Shown here in pieces: positions 56,537 through 64,000 of a DNA stretch of 64,000 nt (its first letter is position 1; every line of letters starts with the position of its first letter). The notes under the pieces are model-generated. The model did not search any database. It was not told the origin of the DNA and worked only from the letters and a program-made list of their open reading frames with translations. This stretch comes from Microdochium bolleyi (taxonomy: Eukaryota; Ascomycota; Sordariomycetes; Xylariales; Microdochiaceae). The stretch lies in the NCBI GenBank assembly GCA_001566295.1, contig KQ964247.1, forward strand, positions 682,001-746,000. Direction: 5' to 3'. A program made the translations under genes and the position numbers.

Positions 56537-57169
56537 TTCCGCCTTCATTTTCCTCTGAAAATGTGACGCGATTTTGCGAGGCCTTCATCTCGAGCCTCAT
56601 TGTTCAGCGATCTTTACATGATAGACTTGGTTTCGTCGCAGGCGGGTTTTGTTGACTTTGACTAAAGAGAGGTTGCATTTCGCGACGACGGGCGGGGGGC
56701 GCATAAGAGGTGGAAAACTGGTGATAGACGTGGCTAGAGAGCATGATGAGCAGACAACGGCTAGGCATGACAAGATGTCTTCGTATGGCCGGTTGCTGCA
56801 AGGGCGTTTTCCCTTTCCTCACACGCACTGCTTCTTCCCTTGTTGGATCTTGGGTTTTCATCAGCGCATATAGATTTTCAAAGGCAGACGCTACATAGAC
56901 CAGGGGAATATACTTCGCTACGACGGAAAGCTCTGCTTATCACAATGGTTCTACCTCTACACTGCGTACCCGTCCAAGTTGCGACCTCTGGCGATTCACG
57001 ACAACCTTGGAAGCCTTGCCTTTACTAGCTCACCATCTCATATTCCACTCGCATCGAAAGAAAAAAAAAAAAAGGAAAAAGAAAATTGTCCTTGCCAAAC
57101 GACTGGCAGCTGTCCTGGACCACAACTACAGAACTGTCTCTAAGCATCGACGACGCTCATCAAACAACC
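56537..57169. other. 3' region of the ABC protein gene
   Basis: Probable untranslated sequence and upstream region of the tRNA. An A13 run lies at 57061-57073. No ORF of note. Confidence 0.6.
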
Positions 57170-57308
57170 GGTCTGGTGGTCTAGTGGTATGATTCTCGCT
57201 TAGGGTCCACCCTGAATTCAAAGTCGGTATGCTCCTTTCCTTCGAAAGGTTCTCACGATGGCTTGCCAAAGCATGCGAGAGGTCCCGGGTTCAATCCCCG
57301 GCCAGACC
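57170..57308 (+). tRNA. tRNA-Pro (anticodon AGG) with a 68-nt intron
   Basis: Acceptor stem GGTCTGG pairs with CCAGACC at 57302-57308. The D-arm TGGTCTAGTGGTATGA and the T-arm CCGGGTTCAATCCCCGG are canonical. The anticodon stem CTCGC/GCGAG encloses TTAGGGT, with AGG at 57202-57204. An intron 57206-57273 interrupts after base 37, as in eukaryotic tRNAs. Its start includes CCACCCT, which can pair with the AGGG of the anticodon loop, and it contains a 6-bp hairpin at 57234-57249. The mature tRNA is 71 nt before CCA addition, and reads CCU/CCC codons, with A34 probably edited to inosine. Confidence 0.95.
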
Positions 57309-59903
57309 CTTCCCTTTTGCTCCACGTACAAAGGGGGAGATCAAGGTCTGTTTGGTTTGTGTTTTTCTTGCTCCGTTTTGATAATGGGGGAAAGGGGGTG
57401 AGTGGGATGGATCGTCTGTCTTTGTTACCCCAGGTGCCACGAGGGTGCTTGTCTGGCGACAAGACGGATCTTGGAGTCTTCCACGAAGATATGACTTATT
57501 TGCAAGCCCCCTATTCTGGATATGCAACGGAAATATATGCACTACTTATATATACCTCCGCCTCTTCCGTTCTTCGGGGTTGCTACGAGAAACTGGGGTT
57601 ATGTTAGTCGCGTGGTTACCATTCCTCACGGATGATCAGTTCCACATGTGCGCCACGACATGAAATTTGCTGTCTCGAGAACCTATATATAAGGAAGAGT
57701 ATCTGCTTCGTATGGCGGCTGCAATGCTCCCACGGAAGACAGCCCAAGTAGCTCAGAAAAACAACGGGAAGAGAGGATGAATGTATCAGGCTCGGGGGTT
57801 CGAGAATCTCTCGGACCCAACAGCCAGGCTCACTACAGTCCAGCCATTGCGCACACACAAAGCTTACAGGCTGTGTTATACGAGGCGGCTAGAGCTTCCA
57901 ACGTGCGTGCCATGATACCATAAACTTTCCTTGCCGGGTGACTTCTTAGATACGCTGACGTCTATACATGGATCAGCGAGGATCCGGAAGATTTTCCCAG
58001 GTTATTGGCATACATGGCGCTACAATTGACAATGCTTAGGTATTGACATGTATGACACCACAGTGGGCGTCCCTCGCAAAGTCCGATGCTAAAGCCATGC
58101 CGTCCTACACACGATTCATGGCATCGCTGCATGTCATTGCTGGTAGACGGCGGATCGTCCCAGGCCGGGCGAGGAGCCCCCGTGTGCCACATATCGTGAA
58201 AGGGCACCAATGCAGGAACTAGCCCTCACTGTCATCCATGAGAGACAGCAGTGTCTCGGACCGCCAGGACCTAGATCTGGGAACCGCTGTTTGTTGATCT
58301 CTCTGCCGTTCATATATTTTGTGCTTGCAACCATGATTGGGAAACGCCCACGCATGTCTTGCTTGTCCCTTTGATGGACGTCACAGGCAACCATCGAAGC
58401 ATATCGGGAGACAGCAACGGGTCCCGAGATTACGACCGGCGACAACTGGTAGCATCACGGAGTGAGTGAGTGAGACACCGATATGCAAGCACTGAAAACC
58501 TGTTCCTGCAGATCGTTGCGATACACCGCTTCCGAACTAAATCCCAGTCTCAAACAACAGGGCAGCCGTTCGGGCAGGCACTAGTCCTTTCTGCAGCCTC
58601 AAGCCCCAGTCGTCGTCCCTTGCTTTGTTGTCGTAGTCTTAGTGCGTGCATGAACCTGTGCCTGGCGGGACTTCTCGGTGATGTCTCATTTTGCAGGGCA
58701 ACTGAGACAGACGTCCACCCCACCCACGGCCTACGACCGAATAACCACCAGTCCATTGTCCACACTTGCAGTCACCTCATGTCTCGATGCTGCATGCACT
58801 TTAGACCTGGTTCACACCGATTCACGCAACCCCACAGACCATGTCCCCATTCACGCATCATGCGATAGACTGCCCCTCAGCTTATCGCGAGACTCTGGCA
58901 CATCGTCCGAGGCAAGGGAGAAGCTCCCTTCCCGGTGCGGCCGGAGCCGTTTACGCTCTAGCACTGGACTAAACTCTACTCCTCGCGGGACGGCCAGCTT
59001 ATTGTCGGTGTGGGAAATTGCCCGATGTCAGGAGGTCTTTGTTCGGCACAATAGTGTGCTGTGAGTTTAATTTGAGATCGAGACCTTTGTCCTCCGCTTC
59101 CTCCCTCCGAGATGCGAGATGCGAGTAGACATCACGACGGTCTGGCCCTTTTCATAATCGTTAGTGCGTGCAGACTGGACCCGTCGCATCCGTGAAGGAG
59201 AGCTACTAGCAAGAGTGACGAGCTGAAAGAACAAAGACTTGTGAGTAAGGAGAGACACGTGAGTGAAGGTTTGTGCGGTAGTGCCACATCTTCGCGGGAG
59301 ATAGTTCATGCACTTCCGCAGCCTCCGACAGGCCGATGTGCGAGTGGCAAGATTGCGGCGCAGGACACTGCCTACACAAGTTGCCCTGCATGAAAGCACA
59401 CGCCTCTCGACAAACTCTGGTCGCACACCAGTTTCCCCGTTAGTAGGATGAAAGAGAGAGGCGAGCAAAAAGCAGGCTTCAACTACACTCCTCCATCCAC
59501 CCCACAGCGGACCAACAATAGCGTAATCAGGGCTCCGGACAACGATAACAACAACAGCTGAAAACCAAGCCACTGTCACAGTGGCATGTCTCAGTCCAGA
59601 GCCTCCTTCGCCCTTGCCGCTTCTCAACAGTGAGCATCTCGCCCGGGGTTCCCCCAGAAGAGGCTAGCCCCAGGTACCCAAGACACGCTCAACCGCCGCC
59701 GCGTCCTCCGCTCCCTCTTCCTTCAGCACCTTGTCGAGCTTGTTGGAGTAACCACGGCACGGGCACCCATGAACCACTAGCGCGAGCAATAAGACTGCGG
59801 AGTGCATGCAGTAGCCCAGCCCGTCCGTTCCGCCCCTCGGGTCTCGACATATCCAGGCCGATCCAGCTGGGCAGCTGAACAGAATACACAAAGCCGGGGG
59901 CGC

Positions 59904-59939
59904 AGAGAAAGAGTGAGAGAAAGAGTGAGAGAAAGTGTG
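59904..59939. repeat. 12-bp tandem repeat AGAGAAAGAGTG
   Basis: Three head-to-tail copies, the last with one change (AGAGAAAGTGTG), in non-coding purine-rich DNA. Confidence 0.8.
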
Positions 59940-60720
59940 ATTGATTCCGGACCCAATAGTGGACTCTTCCCCGCGCGCCGCACCGCGCCGCTGTCAGGAA
60001 CACCTCCTGGTCTGTGGCCACCCTCCCGACCGTATCGCAGTGTCAGTAGCCAAGCCCAGCCCGGGCCTGCATCGCCTGTCTTTGACTTTGTGTGTTCTGG
60101 TGGAGAGGGCAAATAGAGAATAGAGTTAAGCACAAACACCACCTCCGAGTTACACCTAGCCCCGTACCTCCCCCTCATGTCACAACAAAGGACAAGACAG
60201 ATGACAATGCCCATTTTTTTCTCGAAAAGAGACGCCAGCGCCAAATGGCAACAGTGTCAGCTTATTCCTCCCCCTTCCCGGCAGGCGGCTGCGGGTTTCC
60301 TCTGCGAACCATCAAAGTTTGTTTGTTGTTGCCCTCGCCCCGAGACGGGCATGCCGGCGTCGCCGGCTGCGGCTGGCAACTACGGAGAAAGAGGGCAACG
60401 CTTACACGCCTCCGGAGCTAGCTGGTCCGGCGCTGCGAGCTGCAAGACCAGAGGGACGTGTGCGTGTGCATCCATGAGAGAGGCTCTAGACCTCGAGGAT
60501 TACCCTACAGGCCACCCAGCAGCTGAGCTTCGATGCAACATTATGGGCGGCTGATTTCCTCACAGCTGAGGGAAACAGCAGGGGGGGCTTAATCTCAATA
60601 CCATGAGCATGACATGAATCTGCACGGCTGACGGGCGGGAATTCCTTGGTGCCCAAGTTGACCCCATCGTGTCCTCGGCCCACGCGCCCGGTCAAGGGAT
60701 CGACACTCATCTTGACACAT

Positions 60721-60740
60721 GCTGTGCTGTGCTGTGCTGG
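60721..60740. repeat. GCTGT pentanucleotide microsatellite
   Basis: Nearly four copies of GCTGT, the last ending GG. Confidence 0.75.
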
Positions 60741-61476
60741 CGTCGCCTGTCATCGTGACGATGGCGTCGTCGGGCACCAGGGTGCACAAGCTGGCGAGCC
60801 AGGGGTCGACACGATTCGATATTGTCGTGTGGGGTCGGCGATGCCCGGAGAATTCTTTTTTTTCTTAGGCTGCCCAAGCTGTCCTCGACTCTCATGCAAG
60901 GTGTGCACAGACAGGTACACACAATCACTTGTAGGATCCATTGTGCACGGAAGGGCAGGGACCGACGGCAGGGTTCGTCCCTGCGGTGTCAATGACCCTT
61001 TGCTTTTTATTCTCCCCAATCAATTTCTGTGGTGAATTTCTTCACGGCCAGGGCGAGCATCACCGAAATTAGGTGCACATGTCACACCCTGGCGTCGGCC
61101 AACGAGAGAGTGTGATCCACAGGCATAGAAAAATCGCCTGTGTATTTAGGAATCTTGTACGGTGAAATTTGATAAGCAAAGCTAACAAGATTGCTCGAAA
61201 TCGCAAAGTGGTATCATAAAAAAACAAGGAAATCCTGGTGCGGGTGAATGAAGCCAACCCCTCCTCGCTCAGTGCGCCTGTTGTTCCCATGTGCCAGTGT
61301 TGGCTGCCCCGCTGTATGCTATGCTGTTGAAAATGCTCAAAGGAAAACCAACTAGACGCCAAAGTCGTATTACATAGTATTGTGACAAAGAAAAAAGAGT
61401 GTGGCAAGCTGGATGAAATTGCCTGGGGTAGTGGCGGGTGTGAAACAGAAAGAAGGAAAAGTTCTCGTTGTGAGCA

Positions 61477-62115
61477 TCACTCAGGAAGCTCGAAGTGCCG
61501 CTGTGTTTCCTCGTCGCTGGAGGCATCTGGGCCGAAGATGATGCCCCGTCGCTTCCACGAGCCACGCTTGACGAATCTGTCGGACTCATTCATCCATTCT
61601 GTGGGCCGGCGCTGATGAGTTGCTGGCCTAGGCCGAAGTGGCGTGGAGAACTCGGTGGCTTCTGGTGCATCAGCGAGCCCGGGTGGGATTGTCTGCCAGT
61701 CTTTGAGAGGCCACTGCGAGCCTTGGTCGTAGACGTAGGTCATCCTCCGGGAAGATGCGGGTCTCGATTCGTCCGAGTCCATGTTGTCAAGTGATGAGAA
61801 CTCGACAAAGTGCAAGTGGCTAGCAGGTCCATCTCTTGATGGCAGACGCTCGGATCGAGCTTCGGCAACAGGCGAAGCGTTGATCTGAAGCGGAGGGTGT
61901 GATTGCAGTGGGTTGAATGCTCTGGCCGAGTCGTCAGAATCTGTTGAAGATCTTGAGCTGGTGCTCGTCATGCTGTGAAGTCGTGCATGTGTGTTGAATG
62001 TCGGCTCCTCGATCATGATCGGGCCGCTGATGCTTTTGATAGCAAAGTTGACACCATCCAGTGCATCCCCCCTCGTCTTGCGTTGGAAGAACGATGGCCC
62101 TGTAAGGCAGACCAT
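61477..62115 (-). CDS. Small Ser/Pro-rich hypothetical protein
   Basis: An uninterrupted 212-residue frame from an ATG in good context (CACAATGG). The middle is Ser/Thr/Asp-rich and probably disordered. The C-terminal 80 residues are more ordered, with Y-D-Q-G-S-Q-W-P and F-V-K-R-G-S-W-K-R-R-G-I-I-F-G-P followed by an acidic D-E-E-T. Similar W-K-R-R-G-I/V segments occur near the ends of uncharacterised ascomycete proteins, from memory of the family. No signal peptide, membrane segment or enzyme motif. Function unknown. A CTTACAG just after the ATG could be a splice acceptor, so the true start may differ. Confidence 0.55.
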   Translation of the reverse strand: MVCLTGPSFFQRKTRGDALDGVNFAIKSISGPIMIEEPTFNTHARLHSMTSTSSRSSTDSDDSARAFNPLQSHPPLQINASPVAEARSERLPSRDGPASHLHFVEFSSLDNMDSDESRPASSRRMTYVYDQGSQWPLKDWQTIPPGLADAPEATEFSTPLRPRPATHQRRPTEWMNESDRFVKRGSWKRRGIIFGPDASSDEETQRHFELPE

Positions 62116-63963
62116 TGTGGGCGGTTTGATATCCGAGATGGTTGTGTTGTAGAAAGGTTGAAGCAGGACTCGATTTTAATGGCCGTAAGTGAGCCAAGTC
62201 TTGATGTTGAAAGTCCGAAGGCGATGTCCGGCTTGTTGGAGTGAGGATCTGTGGGGATGGCCAGAGAGAGAGGGCTGGGTGAGGGGCCAAGGGAACAATA
62301 TATCATCAGGCGGGATCAATGATGTATTGATAGCCTGTACTAATGCAGCTGCCGTATTGCCAGGAAACGTGAGCCTGGAAGCATGGGCAAGGGTAGGTAG
62401 AGGCTCGGGTGGACCGGTCTTGTATGTGTGGTGGTCGACAACCAAGGCAGAACTAACCAGAACCTACGCTAAGCTGGGGTCGGGAAGAGGTGTGTCTGGA
62501 GCACTCATGACGAAAGCCACACGACGATCCAGAAGTTTACAGTCGCCGCCCGAGCTGATTCGGCCACGCCACAGACCAGACCAGGGCCTGCGCATCTGAC
62601 TGTGTTCCTTGCATGTGTCTCTCTTGAGGATGGCTGCTGAAAGGGGTGTGTGTAGGCAGTCATACGGTGATGATGACGGGCCTGCGTGCCATGGGTGCTT
62701 GGGCTGATGGGATGAATAATGGTTCATGACCGGCCAGCCTTACCAAGACAGGGGTGGCATTAGCATAGCCGGTCACGCTCAGGGCCGAAATTGGTGCCTG
62801 CCTTTGCCCGTGAAGGCAGTCACGCGTGTGATGGTTTATCTTGCAGTCCGAGGGAGCCGGGAAATGCACGGGCATGCTGACGACACAGAGTTAGTGAAGC
62901 TCGACTAGGTTCCATTGTGTGAATTGTGTGCTGCCGTGCCCGAGTCCGGCTTCGTCGGCTGCGACACGGCGTCGCCTGGCCAGGCAAAAAGTTTAAGTGC
63001 CGGCTAACAGCGTCAGCCGATGTGGTTCGTGTGCGGGCCTGCTGGCAATAGCGTAGTCAATGTCTTGTAGCGACGAGAGCGCAGTCGAGTCTTTGCTGTG
63101 TGGTTGGCCACAGCTGATCTCCCCTCGCTCCCTTGCCTCTGGGCAGCCTGGCTCGGCCGGGCAACAAGCTCGACAGGCACGGTAGCTCGGGCGGCGATCC
63201 ACCCCGGCCATCACTAAACGCAGTTGCACAGCCTGCGTCATCGGCGACACCCCTGTCGACAGCGAGTCTTGGGTGCTCGAGGACAGGCCGTGATAGGCCG
63301 CGGTGTCGTGCAGTGCGGCAGCGCAGCGCAGTGGATGGTGTGTTTCGAACCCTCCACAGCCTTCGCAGGTCCGTGTTGGACCCCTGCACAAAGACTGCAA
63401 ACTCCGGGCAGCTGGCTCTCGCGACGGGGCTCGGCGGGGTCATGAGCGGACGCTCGGCTTCGCGAAGTGACTGAATCGTAAAGTGAGGGTGCCGAAGGCC
63501 TGTCGAGGTGCACCGCTCCGGCACGCGGGTACCCGTGAGGGTGGTGTTGAGACTGTGAAGACGGACCGTTTGCAGCGAGGCGTCTTCAGTTGCTCATGCA
63601 ACCACCCGAGGGCCACTCTCAGGCAGCCAAGGCAACCACCACGACCATGCTCGCGCCTTCCCGAGACGCAGCTGCAGCGACCTCACCATCTCTGCTTGAC
63701 GACCGCGCCACGCTCGCCGTGATCGGCAGGGCGCAACGCCAGCCAGCATGTTGAGCAGCGAGCACACTCTGTTCTAGGGATGGAGGCACGCAGTCGACGC
63801 AGTCTGAAACTCGACGATCCCATCAGCCTGGGAGATCCTGCTGATCCACACCAGATCGCCGCCAACAAACACCAAGCCTCGGCGTGCCAGCTAACTGCCA
63901 GCTAGCCAGACACACTCGCCACATCAATGACGCTTCACGTCAGGTCGCCTTCCGCACATCACC
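62116..63963. other. Gene-free right-hand region
   Basis: Contains the presumed promoter of the small Ser-rich gene. Short motif-free frames only. GC-rich towards the right end. Confidence 0.5.
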
Positions 63964-64000
63964 ATGGCCCCTCGGCGCTCGCCCTCCCCTCTTGCAACAC
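63964..64000 (+). CDS. Possible start of a gene cut by the window edge
   Basis: ATG in a strong context (CACCATGG) followed by 12 open codons (MAPRRSPSPLAT). Only the edge is visible, so nothing can be said on function, and the call may be chance. Confidence 0.2.
   Translation, partial: MAPRRSPSPLAT

Larger units (their letters stand above)
57309..61476. other. 4.2-kb region without a recognisable gene
   Basis: Many short frames on both strands, none with a motif; the longest are about 190 residues (minus strand 59067-59627). TATA-like runs occur at about 57545 and 57683. Two short tandem repeats at 59904 and 60721 are given separately. No RNA gene beyond the tRNA was found. Confidence 0.5.

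Noticed and set aside
59067..59627. 186-codon minus-strand frame as a membrane protein gene
   Set aside because: Composition is mixed, hydrophobic parts are short, and no conserved motif or promoter supports it.

Overview
The window is nuclear DNA of a filamentous ascomycete (Pezizomycotina, most likely Sordariomycetes). The evidence is short GT-AG introns of about 50-110 bp, GC-rich codon use, fungus-only families (LysM secreted protein, RGG-type fungal transcription-factor domain, EF3-like New1/Elf1 ABC protein, alpha-carbonic anhydrase, short secreted tyrosinase) and an intron-containing tRNA-Pro. Nothing bacterial, viral, CRISPR-like or transposon-like was recognised. Exon boundaries were placed by hand from splice signals, reading frame and protein motifs, and may be off by a base or two.

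Layout. 0-5 kb: a five-module secreted LysM protein (+) and an Hst2-type sirtuin (+). 5.4-10 kb: a copper amine oxidase and a secreted tyrosinase in tandem on the minus strand, two copper-dependent oxidases side by side. 10-13.2 kb: gene-poor, with at most a decayed gene. 13.2-15.5 kb: a methyltransferase-like protein with a probable mitochondrial presequence, then a secreted cyanovirin-N (CVNH) lectin-like gene whose frame carries one TAG. 16-19.3 kb: a membrane-anchored GH3 beta-glucosidase (-). 20.2-30.3 kb: a PARP-type zinc-finger/AT-hook protein (-) and the 12-exon ATR/Mec1/UvsB checkpoint kinase (-). 31-34.1 kb: a Nudix hydrolase (+) converging on a t6A dehydratase (Tcd-type E1-like enzyme, -). 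35.6-36.9 kb: a secreted alpha-carbonic anhydrase (-). 37-41.7 kb: a long gene-free stretch. 41.7-45.5 kb: a YDG/SRA-domain protein (-) and a mitochondrial serine O-acyltransferase of the MET2 family (-). 46.3-51.1 kb: an uncharacterised ascomycete protein (+) and a fungal transcription-factor-domain protein (-). 53-56.5 kb: an EF3-like New1/Elf1 ABC ATPase (+), followed by tRNA-Pro(AGG) with a 68-nt intron. 57.3-64 kb: mostly gene-free, with one small conserved-looking Ser-rich protein (-) and a possible gene start at the right edge.

Functionally this is a mosaic of housekeeping genes (DNA-damage signalling, tRNA modification, sulfur metabolism, translation) and secreted or surface genes (LysM, tyrosinase, GH3, carbonic anhydrase, CVNH). 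No biosynthetic cluster or defence island was recognised. The most unusual observations are a 5-nt micro-exon encoding part of the copper-B site of the tyrosinase and the single in-frame TAG in an otherwise intact CVNH gene with a good TATA box. Lesser ones are a possible N-myristoylated sirtuin, three stop-free 3n introns and a genomic neighbourhood of ATR with a PARP-finger protein.
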